DNA from: Chitinophaga deserti
GTDB taxonomy: Bacteria; Bacteroidota; Bacteroidia; Chitinophagales; Chitinophagaceae
Assembly: GCF_003149455.1 (NCBI RefSeq)
Contig: NZ_QFFK01000011.1
Coordinates: forward strand, 113,259-177,258
Length of the DNA: 64,000 nt
Reading direction: 5' to 3'
Part shown: positions 47,560 through 56,619 of the stretch, in pieces
How positions within the stretch are numbered: the first letter of the stretch is position 1
Layout of the letters: the number at the start of each line of letters is the position of its first letter
Program-made: the position numbers and the translations under genes
Notes under the pieces: generated by a model
Seen by the model: only the letters and a program-made list of their open reading frames with translations
What the model was told of the DNA's origin: nothing
Database searches by the model: none

Positions 47560-48759
47560 ATGAAAACAGTTCTGTTTACCGGCCTTGCAATAGCAACCGG
47601 CCTCCTTGCCTGGAAATACGATATCAAAGCCCTCCACCGGGAAAATAAGGTTACACCGGCCACCCAAACACCGGCTACCCATATACCGGTGCCCAAAGTG
47701 ACCACCCCAACAGACAATACCCGTATCCAGGTGGCGCTGTTACTCGACACTTCCGGCAGTATGGACGGACTCATCGACCAGGCCAAATCCCGGTTATGGA
47801 ACATCATCAACACCCTCACCACCCTGAAGTACCATGGCATAACGCCGGTCATCGAAATTGCGCTCTATGAATACGGGAACGACGGCCTTTCATCCGCCTC
47901 CGGATACATCCGCCAGGTACTGCCCCTCACCACCGACCTCGACCTCCTTTCTGAAAAACTGTTTGCTCTTTATACCAACGGCGGACAGGAATACTGCGGC
48001 GAAGTGATCAGCACCGCCGTAAAAAAACTGGAATGGGGAAAGGACGAAGCCGACATGAAACTGATATACATAGCAGGCAACGAGCCCTTCACCCAGGGCA
48101 ATAAGCCATATAGCTCCGCTGCGGAAGAAGCACTGCGTAAAAGCATTTACATCAATACCATTTTCTGCGGCGACAACCGCGAAGGCATCGCCACCAAATG
48201 GAAAGACGGCGCCGACCGTGGAAAGGGCAAGTACTTCAACATCGATTCCGACGAGAAAGTAGCCTATATCGAAACACCCTACGACTCCCAAATCGAAGCC
48301 TGCAACGACCGCCTGAACGATACCTATATCAGCTATGGCGCACAGGGCCGTATGAAGAAAAGCAATCAGGCCATGCAGGATGCCAACGCCAAATCCATCT
48401 CCAAATCCAATTCCGTGGAGCGTACCGTAAGCAAATCCAAAGCTGCCTACAGTAACGAAAGCTGGGACCTGGTGGAGCGCAGCAGGAAAGATGCATCTAC
48501 ACTGAAAGTAATTGACAAGAAAGAGCTGCCGCAGGAGCTGCAGGGTAAATCGGATGCAGAAATCCAAAAAGTGATAGCCGTGAAAAGTCAGGCGAGAGAC
48601 AGTATTCAGAAAGAAATTGCCGTATTGGGTAAAAAGCGCCAGGCTTACATTGATGAGGTGAACCGGAAATCCGCCACCAACAAAGACGACCTTGGTTCTG
48701 CCATCAACCAGTCTATCCTCCAGTTTGCCGCCACAAAGGGCTATACTGCTGAGAAATAG
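47560..48759 (+). CDS. VWA-domain protein, membrane-anchored
   Basis: 399 aa from ATG 47560, which opens with a hydrophobic anchor (MKTVLFTGLAIATGLLAW); the frame runs on upstream without it. The von Willebrand factor A domain (about 55-240) carries a complete MIDAS start D63-x-S65-x-S67 (LLDTSGSMDGLI). YEYGNDGLSSASGYIRQVLP and EYCGEVISTAVKKLEWGKDE follow. The C-terminal half is a lysine- and serine-rich helical, coiled region (KSISKSNSVERTVSKSKAAY). Such proteins often display ligand-binding VWA domains at the membrane. Monocistronic, with a good terminator. Confidence 0.9.
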   Translation: MKTVLFTGLAIATGLLAWKYDIKALHRENKVTPATQTPATHIPVPKVTTPTDNTRIQVALLLDTSGSMDGLIDQAKSRLWNIINTLTTLKYHGITPVIEIALYEYGNDGLSSASGYIRQVLPLTTDLDLLSEKLFALYTNGGQEYCGEVISTAVKKLEWGKDEADMKLIYIAGNEPFTQGNKPYSSAAEEALRKSIYINTIFCGDNREGIATKWKDGADRGKGKYFNIDSDEKVAYIETPYDSQIEACNDRLNDTYISYGAQGRMKKSNQAMQDANAKSISKSNSVERTVSKSKAAYSNESWDLVERSRKDASTLKVIDKKELPQELQGKSDAEIQKVIAVKSQARDSIQKEIAVLGKKRQAYIDEVNRKSATNKDDLGSAINQSILQFAATKGYTAEK

Positions 48760-48799
48760 CTGTCCTTATATCCCGATGCATGTATTGATTTGAAACGCA

Positions 48800-48832
48800 A
48801 AAGCCGCTCCGTCTTACTGATGGAGCGGCTTT
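48800..48832. terminator. Bidirectional terminator
   Basis: AAAGCCGCTCC (48800-48810) and GGAGCGGCTTT (48822-48832) arms, flanked by A and T runs, between the convergent VWA and FAD-reductase genes. Confidence 0.85.
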
Positions 48833-48853
48833 GTTTTATGTAATGTGGAAACC

Positions 48854-50110
48854 TTACCGGGTAACAGTGTCTCTTCGGACAAACAGCAACCGCAGGTAAA
48901 ATTGCGGCTTGGCCAGCTTCTTGCGAAGGTCCACTTCATGGAACATGCACGACAGCAGCTCCTGCAGCTCTTTGTTCCGCGCGCTCAAACGCATCAGCAT
49001 ATTGAAAAGCCACGGGAAGCGGATGAGCTTCTGCAGCCGGGTGCTCATTTTCAGTTCTGGCCCCAGTACGCGGTACACTTCCGCATCGTAGGCCAGCATG
49101 GTGGCGGCAGAGTAATCGTTCGCCTTAATACAGGCCGCAGCCTGATGGGCCGCCATACGGGCGGAGTACATGGCATTGCCGATGCCTTCGCCTGTGAAGG
49201 GGTCTATCAGGAAACCGGCATCGCCTACCAGCATGTACCTGTCTCCGGAAAGCCGCCTTTTCTTACTGCCGAGGGGCAGGCCATAGCCGTCGATGTTACC
49301 TTGGAGGATGGCATCTTTAAAACGTTCTTTCAGTACCTCATCATGTTCTACTGCATCCAGCAGCAGCTGCTTCAGGTTAGCTTTCCTTTTACGGGCTATT
49401 TCACTAAGCATACCTATGCCTACATTGGCTTCGCCATTGGGCAGGGGGAAGATCCAGAAGTAGCCGGGCAGTATGTTTTTCAGGAAATGCAATTCAATGA
49501 GGTTATCGGGGTGCAGGCCTTTGATGCCGCTGTAATATGCGCGGATGCCGGCCACATAATGCGCAGGCTCCATATGGATATTAGCCACCTCTTTGGTGAA
49601 GCTGGAATGCGCCCCGTTAGCCGCAATCACCAGTTTGGTTTTGATCTGCAACGCGCCGCTTACATCCGCCAGCAGGTACCCGTCGGGCAGGCGCTCGAAT
49701 TTGGTAACGGCCTTACCTTCTATGAGCTGCACCTGCGGACAGCGCTTCAGTTCCTCTACCAGAAAGTTATCGAAGTGGATGCGCTTGCATACGAATCCCC
49801 GCGGCTCATCAGGCAGCTTCTGGTAGCCCGGCTTGTAGGGGATGTTCATACTCATGCGGTTGGCGGCCACGAAGGTAACGCCCCAGCTGTCTTCTTTAAA
49901 AACATAGGCCTGCAGGCGTTCTGCAATGCCTTTATCGATACGGGAGAGCAGGGTGAGCACTTTGCCACTGAGGCCATCGCCACATACTTTATCACGGGGA
50001 AATACGGCTTTGTCCACCACCACGCAGGGGATGCCCATATAAGCAAGCTGGAGGGCGGTGGTTGCACCGGCAGGGCCGGCACCGAGGATACAAACTTTGG
50101 TTTCGAGCAT
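48854..50110 (-). CDS. FAD-dependent geranylgeranyl-reductase-family oxidoreductase
   Basis: 418 aa from ATG 50110; the upstream in-frame extension to 50212 lacks family sequence. FAD-binding GxGxxG is in CILGAGPAGATTALQLAYMG. DKVCGDGLSG is the PHBH/GGR block with the CxxxG motif, and YMLVGDAGFLIDPFTGEGIG is the second FAD motif. The C-terminal region has RKKLAKPQFYLRLLFVRR. This superfamily reduces isoprenoid or related double bonds, or hydroxylates aromatic substrates. The substrate is unknown and no isoprenoid cluster is adjacent. Cytosolic or membrane-associated. Monocistronic. Confidence 0.92.
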   Translation of the reverse strand: MLETKVCILGAGPAGATTALQLAYMGIPCVVVDKAVFPRDKVCGDGLSGKVLTLLSRIDKGIAERLQAYVFKEDSWGVTFVAANRMSMNIPYKPGYQKLPDEPRGFVCKRIHFDNFLVEELKRCPQVQLIEGKAVTKFERLPDGYLLADVSGALQIKTKLVIAANGAHSSFTKEVANIHMEPAHYVAGIRAYYSGIKGLHPDNLIELHFLKNILPGYFWIFPLPNGEANVGIGMLSEIARKRKANLKQLLLDAVEHDEVLKERFKDAILQGNIDGYGLPLGSKKRRLSGDRYMLVGDAGFLIDPFTGEGIGNAMYSARMAAHQAAACIKANDYSAATMLAYDAEVYRVLGPELKMSTRLQKLIRFPWLFNMLMRLSARNKELQELLSCMFHEVDLRKKLAKPQFYLRLLFVRRDTVTR

Positions 50111-50261
50111 AGATGCACAATTTAGGAAAATACCCAACAACAATATGTCATATTTTCCGTCTTTGCGCTTCACAACCAAACGCTTACAGGCATGAAGGCA
50201 TCCTGAAAACACGAAAGGCCCCTGAAAAGAGGCCTTCCTGATAGTTGATTGTTCCTTAGCG

Positions 50262-52688
50262 TTAATTTAAATATTTCTCTATAGACACTTTCTGACCTTT
50301 CTTCACCGGCACATCTACGGTTTTACCCGCATACCTCACTTTACAGGGCGCACCGGAGCGGGAAAGCACCTGCGCTTTCTTCAGTTTTCCGCCTGCCCAT
50401 TCCATATCCACTACAAAGTTCCCTCTGGCAACAAGTCCGCTTAAACGGCCGTTATTCCATGCGGATGGGAGGGCGGGGAGTAGTTGTATGTAATCTTCAT
50501 GGCTTTGCAGCAGCATCTCCGCCATACCGGCAATAACCCCAAAGTTGCCATCGATCTGGAAAGGCGGACAGGCATCAAACAAATTATAGTAAGTACCACC
50601 GCCACCGCTGTACAGCGTGCCGGTTACATGGGTAGGCCGCAGCTGGTTGTTCAGGATAGACAGTGCCCTGTCGCCATCGTGCAAACGCGCCCAGAGGGCT
50701 ATCTTCCAGGCGTAGGTCCAGCCCACACCGGCATCGCCCCTGGCTTCGAGGGATTTCTTTACGGCAGCAGCCAGCTCAGGCGTTTTATCGATGGTGATTT
50801 CGTTGCCGGGATAAAACGCAAACAGGTGAGACAGGTGGCGGTGCAGTGGCTCCGTTTCTTCGAAAGGCTCTGCCCATTCCATCAACCTGCCATCGGGCCC
50901 AATTGCAGGCCTTGCCAGATTGTCTTTCGCTTTTTGTACCGAAGTAAGGAAAGCTTCATCCTTCAATCCCAGGAGCTTCGCACTGAGCAGGGTGTTTTCA
51001 AAGAGATTGAATATAACCTGCTGATCGTGCGAAGGGCCCATACTGATTTGCGCGTGCGTTCCATCGGGTGCCTTGAAAGTGTTTTCGGGAGAAGGCGAGG
51101 GGCCCGATACCAGTTTGGCGGTTACGGGGTGCGGCACGAGCCAGTCGAGGTAAAAAAGACTGGCATCTTTTAACAGCGGGTAAGCCTTTGCGAGGAAGGC
51201 CTTATCGCGTGTGAAGTTATAATGCTCCCAGATGTGCTGCATGATCCATGCCCCGCCGCCGATGTGCATGCCCCAGCTGGCGCTTTCACCCGGAGAGGTG
51301 TAGCCCCATACGTTGGTGATGGGGTGCAATGCCCAGCCTTTCATGCCATACTGAATGCGGCCGGTCTTTTTACCCGGTTCAGACATGGAAGCGATCAGAT
51401 CCATTAACGGAACATGGCTTTCAGACAAGTTTGCCACTTCCGCCGGCCAGTAATTCATCTGCACATTAATGTCTGTATGATAATCGCCATTCCACGGCGT
51501 TTGGATCTTATTGGCCCAGATGCCCTGCAGGTTGGCGGGGAGGCCGCCGGCGCGGGAAGAGGAAAGCAACAGGTACCGGCCAAACTGGAAATACAGCGGG
51601 TAAAGGATCTGTTCATTCTTCGTTTCAAAGTTTTTCTGCAGCAGCTCATCTGTGGGCATCTTGTCCGCAGCACCATCCAGCCTGAAATCCACCCGCTTCA
51701 TAAACCCGCTGAAATCTGCGATATGCGCTTTCTTTAAAGTGGCATAATCCTGCGCTGTTGCTTTACGGGTGATGTTATCCAACTCGTTTGCATAATCAGG
51801 ATTGATGTAATCAGGATAATGCTGCCTGTAATTGGTTTTTACGGTAACGATGAGGGTTACCGCAGTAGCGTTGGCTATCTGCAGGCTATTACCGGTTGCT
51901 TTCACTGTGCCTCCGGAAAGTACGGGTGATACGTAGGTTTTGTACAGCATACCATCGCCGCCTCTGCCATTGTTCAGTATACCTTCCATCACGAGGGCAT
52001 TCCCCTGAGTGGAGGTGGAGAAACGTTCGGGCCGGTTAATGGTCACATCAAAATGGATAGCCCCGGGCTTGCTGGCCGTTAACCTGATCACAAGCGCCTT
52101 TGCGGGGTGACTGGCAAACACTTCCCGCGTATAGGTTACACCGTCGCGTGTGAACCTGCTGAGGGCAATGCCGTTGATGAGATCCAGCTCGCGGTAGTAA
52201 CCGGAGTAGGGCAGGGAGGTTTTAAAATCGAGCCAGAGGTCGCCCAGCGTTTGTGAGCATCCGAAAGGTACATTGGCGCCATTGCCATGCCCGGAGCCTT
52301 TGCCGCTGGTGATCTGGGTTTTATTGGTCAGTTCCGTAGCCTCTTTGTATTTCCCCTGAAAGAGCAGCTCCCGGATTTGGGGCAGGTGCTTCGCTGCTTC
52401 CGGATTATCGCCTTCATCCATGCTGCCGCTCCACAGCGTCATTTCATTGAGCTGAATACGTTCCCGGTTCACATCACCAAATACCATGGCGCCGATGTGC
52501 CCGTTACCTATGGGCAGGGCTTTCAGCCATTCGGCATCGCTCACCCAGCCATCGGGATTGTCTTTTACGGAAGCGTCTGCCGGTTTGGTATACCAGATTT
52601 TTGCAGTCGCACTTGTTTGTGCGGCAGCGGAGGATGCCTGTACGAGGCAGATCAGTAAAGTAATAACGTGTCTTTTCTTAGAAATCAT
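50262..52688 (-). CDS. Glycoside hydrolase family 95 (alpha-L-fucosidase type)
   Basis: 808 aa. Signal peptide about 1-24 (VITLLICLVQASSAAAQ). The N-terminal beta-domain begins with WYTKPAD and ALPIGNGHIGAMVFGD. The (alpha/alpha)6 barrel holds the family motifs DYHTDINVQMNYWPAE, the proposed general-acid Glu in GPSPSPENTF, and PPFQIDGNFGVIAGMAEMLL. In the first motif Asp replaces the first Asn of the Asn-x-Asn pair seen in the Bifidobacterium enzyme, which may affect substrate choice. It is likely a periplasmic or secreted enzyme that removes alpha-linked fucose or L-galactose. No SusC/D genes flank it. Confidence 0.93.
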   Translation of the reverse strand: MISKKRHVITLLICLVQASSAAAQTSATAKIWYTKPADASVKDNPDGWVSDAEWLKALPIGNGHIGAMVFGDVNRERIQLNEMTLWSGSMDEGDNPEAAKHLPQIRELLFQGKYKEATELTNKTQITSGKGSGHGNGANVPFGCSQTLGDLWLDFKTSLPYSGYYRELDLINGIALSRFTRDGVTYTREVFASHPAKALVIRLTASKPGAIHFDVTINRPERFSTSTQGNALVMEGILNNGRGGDGMLYKTYVSPVLSGGTVKATGNSLQIANATAVTLIVTVKTNYRQHYPDYINPDYANELDNITRKATAQDYATLKKAHIADFSGFMKRVDFRLDGAADKMPTDELLQKNFETKNEQILYPLYFQFGRYLLLSSSRAGGLPANLQGIWANKIQTPWNGDYHTDINVQMNYWPAEVANLSESHVPLMDLIASMSEPGKKTGRIQYGMKGWALHPITNVWGYTSPGESASWGMHIGGGAWIMQHIWEHYNFTRDKAFLAKAYPLLKDASLFYLDWLVPHPVTAKLVSGPSPSPENTFKAPDGTHAQISMGPSHDQQVIFNLFENTLLSAKLLGLKDEAFLTSVQKAKDNLARPAIGPDGRLMEWAEPFEETEPLHRHLSHLFAFYPGNEITIDKTPELAAAVKKSLEARGDAGVGWTYAWKIALWARLHDGDRALSILNNQLRPTHVTGTLYSGGGGTYYNLFDACPPFQIDGNFGVIAGMAEMLLQSHEDYIQLLPALPSAWNNGRLSGLVARGNFVVDMEWAGGKLKKAQVLSRSGAPCKVRYAGKTVDVPVKKGQKVSIEKYLN

Positions 52689-52959
52689 GCACCTGTCTGT
52701 TTTATAGGTAGTCTTATAGTTGGATGAATAGCTTATTGGAAGATAATAAAGAGTAGCATCACCTATAAAAATAAGTTAAACCCGGGGGGCTACCTACAAC
52801 TGCATTGACCAGTACTTGCCGGATATTAGCAATTCAGGGGTGTATTCTGATAATTTAATTTTCATGCTGTTAATTTTTCAATCACAATAATTCCTATTTT
52901 CGATTTTCTCTTATTTAGCGCCCCACTAACAAGTTTGTTTAATTCATCAACCATATCCC

Positions 52960-53580
52960 ATGCACCCACACCAAAAGGATATTGATATGCTTATGGCCGC
53001 ATTTGCCCGTACAGGCCAGCAAATGACGGAAGCCTTAGAACAGGACCTGCTTGCATCAATAGAAATTCTCGAATTTGAAAAAGAAGAAACGGTACTGCGA
53101 CAAAATGATGTTTGCGAATACGTCTATTTTATCACAGAAGGCAGCCTGATGGTAACGGAGAAAATTAACCAAAAAGACTACCCTCATTGGTTCTTATTAA
53201 AGAAGGATTTCTGTATATCACCCAAAAGCTTCTTCGAACAACAGCCAAGTAAATTTGCTATTGTGGCACTGGAGAATACCAGATGTATTTCCTTAACTCA
53301 AAAATTACTGCAGGAAATGTGCCTAAGCCACCAGGAACTAAACAATATCCAAAAGGCCGTGATTATTCATTACTATATAGAGTCGGATGAAAATAAAACA
53401 CATCTACATTTAACCGCCGCAGAGCGTATTGCTTTCTTGTATGAAAAGAAACCTCACTTCTTTGATCACATAAACGACTATCACCTCGCTGCGTATTTGG
53501 GGATGGCAGGTCCCACTTTCAGCACTTTAAAAAAAGAAGTTTTACCAAAAAACCGATCTTCAGATATCTTAAGTTTTTGA
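52960..53580 (+). CDS. Crp/Fnr-family regulator
   Basis: 206 aa. The beta-barrel sensor domain (about 20-125) begins LEFEKEETVLRQNDVCEYVY and the C-terminal HTH is YHLAAYLGMAGPTFSTLKKE, somewhat degenerate and with a short tail. No cAMP-binding consensus or Fnr cysteines are seen. It is more AT-rich than the GH95 gene on its left, so it may be the first gene of the accessory region. It is divergent from the GH95 gene across 271 bp that hold no obvious consensus promoter. Effector and targets are unknown. Confidence 0.88.
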   Translation: MHPHQKDIDMLMAAFARTGQQMTEALEQDLLASIEILEFEKEETVLRQNDVCEYVYFITEGSLMVTEKINQKDYPHWFLLKKDFCISPKSFFEQQPSKFAIVALENTRCISLTQKLLQEMCLSHQELNNIQKAVIIHYYIESDENKTHLHLTAAERIAFLYEKKPHFFDHINDYHLAAYLGMAGPTFSTLKKEVLPKNRSSDILSF

Positions 53581-53786
53581 ATATATTTTGTATCCTATTT
53601 TCGTTTTGACATTTAAAAATGACACTATCATTCTCCCGGAATGAAGTACAAAAAGTGACTGTGAAAAACCCCGGATAAGCAACGCTTATCCTCCAAATTC
53701 CAGTTATCATCTTTTGCACAGCAACTGCCTGAAAGGCGGGAGGGGAATGTATTGTCTTAACATTTAACAATCAAAATCGAAATCTA

Positions 53787-54956
53787 ATGGATTACAAAAC
53801 CATTTTTACAAAAACAATCGGATTCATTGGCGGGTCAAAATCTCACCGCCGCCAGTTTACGGTAGATTTCCCGGAAGGTTCTGCCACAGAAATGCTCGCT
53901 ACAACTAAAGCGGAAGCCGCTGCCTGCAAGACTTTTCTCGAAAAGCTCTTCAGATCGCCACGGATCGACAAGGCCATGTGCAGGATCGTACAGTACCTGC
54001 AGGAGCAAATCGAAGACGTTATTTTCGCATGCGCCTTTCATAGCGGAATATCCACGGAGGTGAGCCCGTTGAGTAATGATGCATTCAATTACTGTCATTT
54101 TGCTTCTGCGATTTTATGCGAAGTGCTGGAGCAGATTTCCGATCTATTCGCACCTTTCATGAACAGGGAAATGATCATGCCCGATTTTTATATGGATATC
54201 CGGTTCCATGAATTTGAACAATTGTGGGAGCTCGTGTTTCGTGGCATAGTTTACCCACAAGAGGTTATGGATGAGTTGATGTGGCTGAAACACAGCTTCA
54301 GGATTGGGGATGATACATTGCCATATGCCGATCTGCGATACCGCGAGTTCAATGACCTGATGATGATACTCGCCGGGGCAGACACTATCATCAATGAATC
54401 ACTACCTGAAGAGGAGATGGTCAAAAAGCTGCGGCAGCACATCTGGAACCATAACTTCAATGATCCGGATTATGCAAGATTCGTGGCAGACAGGGAGATT
54501 GAGCCTATTAAGGACCTCCCTGTGGAAGAGCAGATTCCCGCACTGGTGAAAGTCATCAATCGCGTAAGGCGCCGCAACAGAAACGCACAGGGTGGCTTTA
54601 TCCTGGAAGACCCGCTGAAAGATGCTGTGATCCAGCGGCTGAATAATCATCTAGACGGTCTTAAACTCAAACTGAGCATTGCCCGGTTCATGGGAGAGGC
54701 ATTACCGCCCAAAGGGAAAGTGAAACGCCTTCAGCTGAACATGCCCACCCAGAAGCTCGGCTACCTGCTACGATACCTGCACGAAAAGGAGATTATTAAA
54801 GGGATGGAACCCGGAGTACTGCTGAACTTTGCATGCACATTCCTGCAGCCACCGCTTGCGCAAAAGCATAACTACGATATCCTTTCCGCATCCTTCCATG
54901 CCGAGCCCGTTATCTCAGAGTATAACGTTAAGCGAATACTCGATCCAAAAGTATAA
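53787..54956 (+). CDS. RteC-like protein of a mobile element
   Basis: 389 aa, soluble, no signal. The architecture resembles the RteC / tetracycline-element regulatory family: a long helical N-terminal part and a C-terminal segment KLGYLLRYLHEKEIIKGMEP similar to the family-typical replication/excision module. This assignment is by eye and not certain. It starts a cluster with two genes of phage/ICE replication type (next two entries), so a role in maintenance or excision of an integrated element is likely. Codon and base composition are GC-richer than the defence-type genes further right. Confidence 0.55.
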   Translation: MDYKTIFTKTIGFIGGSKSHRRQFTVDFPEGSATEMLATTKAEAAACKTFLEKLFRSPRIDKAMCRIVQYLQEQIEDVIFACAFHSGISTEVSPLSNDAFNYCHFASAILCEVLEQISDLFAPFMNREMIMPDFYMDIRFHEFEQLWELVFRGIVYPQEVMDELMWLKHSFRIGDDTLPYADLRYREFNDLMMILAGADTIINESLPEEEMVKKLRQHIWNHNFNDPDYARFVADREIEPIKDLPVEEQIPALVKVINRVRRRNRNAQGGFILEDPLKDAVIQRLNNHLDGLKLKLSIARFMGEALPPKGKVKRLQLNMPTQKLGYLLRYLHEKEIIKGMEPGVLLNFACTFLQPPLAQKHNYDILSASFHAEPVISEYNVKRILDPKV

Positions 54957-54991
54957 CCATTAAACTATCGTTCAATTTGCAAAGAAGTTTT

Positions 54992-55711
54992 ATGCCGGAG
55001 CACCTGCCGGCCAATTACCTCACGCACATGAACGGGTTCATAGCAACAGCTTCTGCAGACAAGCGGTTGAAACCGGCACACATCAGTTTGTACCTGACGC
55101 TGTTTGGTATCTGGAACCGCTATTTTTTCATGAACCCGTTCCCCATTAGCCGTATCCATGTAATGCAGGCCAGTCACATCGGCTCAAAGGTAACTTATAT
55201 ACAGGCCCTTCGGGATCTGCATGCCTTTGGATACATCCGCTACTATCGCTCAGAGTCGATTGGAGCAGCTCCACAGATCAGTATCCTGCCGATCAAAATC
55301 AGTCCTGTCGCAGGCTCGAAAATGCTCCCGGACAGGCCCGGAAATGATCCCGCACCGGGGTCAGAAATGGCCCCCTTTAATAAACAAATACAAAAATCAA
55401 ACAAGGAAAACGGCGCACCCCCAACAAAAAAGCAGAAGAAAGTGACCCCGGAAAAACCGGATATGCCCGAACATCCGGAGGATGTGGTCATTTTCTTCCA
55501 GCAAATGCGGTTCGATCCCCGGGAGGCACCCCGCTTTTTCAATCACTACGAAGCCAATGGCTGGCACCAGAGTAACGGATTACCTATCCGCAACTGGAAA
55601 GCCGCCGCGGAAAAATGGGTTTCCAATACCCCTCACTTCAAAATCAGAAACAATGCATCACCCAACAACCGGCTCAGCTCCGGACCTTCAAATTACACAG
55701 ACCCGCTTTGA
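54992..55711 (+). CDS. Phage/ICE-type replication initiator-like wHTH protein
   Basis: 239 aa from ATG 54992. Residues 5-95 are a winged-HTH-like domain (LPANYLTHMNGFIATASADK, then SRIHVMQASHIGSKVTYIQA and LRDLHAFGYIRYYRSES). A Lys/Pro-rich linker (NKENGAPPTKKQKKVTPEK) follows. The C-terminal module FFQQMRFDPREAPRFFNHYE with NGLPIRNWKAAAEKW is the motif of phage and transposon replication initiators that work with a helicase loader. It overlaps the next gene by 59 bp, so both are translated from one message. Probably nucleates replication or recombination of the element. Confidence 0.75.
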   Translation: MPEHLPANYLTHMNGFIATASADKRLKPAHISLYLTLFGIWNRYFFMNPFPISRIHVMQASHIGSKVTYIQALRDLHAFGYIRYYRSESIGAAPQISILPIKISPVAGSKMLPDRPGNDPAPGSEMAPFNKQIQKSNKENGAPPTKKQKKVTPEKPDMPEHPEDVVIFFQQMRFDPREAPRFFNHYEANGWHQSNGLPIRNWKAAAEKWVSNTPHFKIRNNASPNNRLSSGPSNYTDPL

Positions 55712-56306
55712 CTATGTGCAGTTGCTGCACATGGTCGAAGAAAAGGGGCAGGCCCTCTACGGGCCCCATTACGCCATCCAGGAGGTAGACCGCGCCCTTG
55801 TTATGAAGATCATCACCTATTTCACAGCAGACGAGGCCCTGGCTCCCAAAGAAGGCATTATGCTGCACAAAGGGCTGCTCCTCTGCGGGCCTATAGGCTG
55901 CGGTAAAAGCTCCCTGCTGAACATCATGCGCAGTCTTTCAGGAGATCCAAAGTCATTCGGCATGGTATCCTGCCGCAACTTGGTCACGCATTTCAACGAA
56001 CAGGGTTACGGGACGATACATCGCTACAGCAGCATGCCCGGTTCCCTGATAACGGGTACCTATTGCTTTGATGACCTGGGCCTTGAACCTAACGGCAGCT
56101 ATTTTGCGAACAATTGCAACGTATTGGCCGAGATCCTCTTCAACCGCTACGAGGCCTTCGTGCACAAGGGCATCCTTACACACGTAACCACCAATCTCGG
56201 TCCGGCTGAGCTGGAGGCTACTTACGGCAACCGGCTCCGCAGCAGGATGCGTGAGATGTTTAACCTGCTGGCGTTCGACGAACAATCGCCCGACAAGCGG
56301 CGGTAA
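55653..56306 (+). CDS. DnaC/IstB-like AAA+ helicase loader
   Basis: 217 aa from ATG 55653; the frame extends upstream inside the initiator gene. Walker A is GPIGCGKS (79-86), Walker B is YCFDDLG, sensor-type THVTTNLGP follows, and YGNRLRSRMREMFN is the arginine-finger region. This is the DnaC/IstB-type loader of replicative helicases (or transposition partner). Directly linked with the wHTH initiator, it completes the replication module of a phage-like or conjugative element, while no polymerase or integrase is seen in the window. Confidence 0.9.
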   Translation: MHHPTTGSAPDLQITQTRFDYVQLLHMVEEKGQALYGPHYAIQEVDRALVMKIITYFTADEALAPKEGIMLHKGLLLCGPIGCGKSSLLNIMRSLSGDPKSFGMVSCRNLVTHFNEQGYGTIHRYSSMPGSLITGTYCFDDLGLEPNGSYFANNCNVLAEILFNRYEAFVHKGILTHVTTNLGPAELEATYGNRLRSRMREMFNLLAFDEQSPDKRR

Positions 56307-56318
56307 CCACACAAAAAA

Positions 56319-56341
56319 GGCCCCGGCATAACGCCGGGGCC
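56319..56341 (-). terminator. Terminator of the holin-like gene
   Basis: GGCCCCGGC (56319-56327) and GCCGGGGCC (56333-56341), loop ATAAC. Read on the minus strand a T run follows, so it ends the minus-strand gene at 56368; on the plus strand it could also stop the loader transcript. Confidence 0.8.
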
Positions 56342-56367
56342 AGTAAGGGCCGAAGGGCCAGTCAGGA

Positions 56368-56574
56368 TTATTCCTGTTCCACCGCAGTTTGACTCACACC
56401 AGAAAGCACCGCACCTGCAAGGGCCATGTATCCCGCAATGGCGCTCACCGTTTCCGGGAGCGGGGCGGGCAGGCTCAGCACGGTGATGCCTACGCCGGTG
56501 AGCAACAGTCCCCAGTTCCGCAGGGCCTGAAAAAACCGCGGAGTGGGGGATTTGATTCTTTCGAAAATGCTCAT
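56368..56574 (-). CDS. Small holin-like membrane protein
   Basis: 68 aa. Two hydrophobic segments (WGLLLTGVGITVLSLPAPLP and VSAIAGYMALAGAVLSGV) with a short basic N-terminus (MSIFERIKSPTPRFF) and an acidic C-terminus. That is the size and layout of class II phage holins, but many small membrane proteins look alike. It lies among element-type genes and is transcribed leftward, followed by its own terminator. A lysis function is an inference. Confidence 0.6.
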   Translation of the reverse strand: MSIFERIKSPTPRFFQALRNWGLLLTGVGITVLSLPAPLPETVSAIAGYMALAGAVLSGVSQTAVEQE

Positions 56575-56619
56575 TGTAAAACCGTTTTAAAGATGAAACA
56601 AAAAACAATTCAAAAACCG

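Noticed and set aside
48845..50125. 426-aa plus-strand open frame opposite the FAD reductase
   Set aside because: It mirrors a well-supported reductase gene, with no recognisable motif; shadow.
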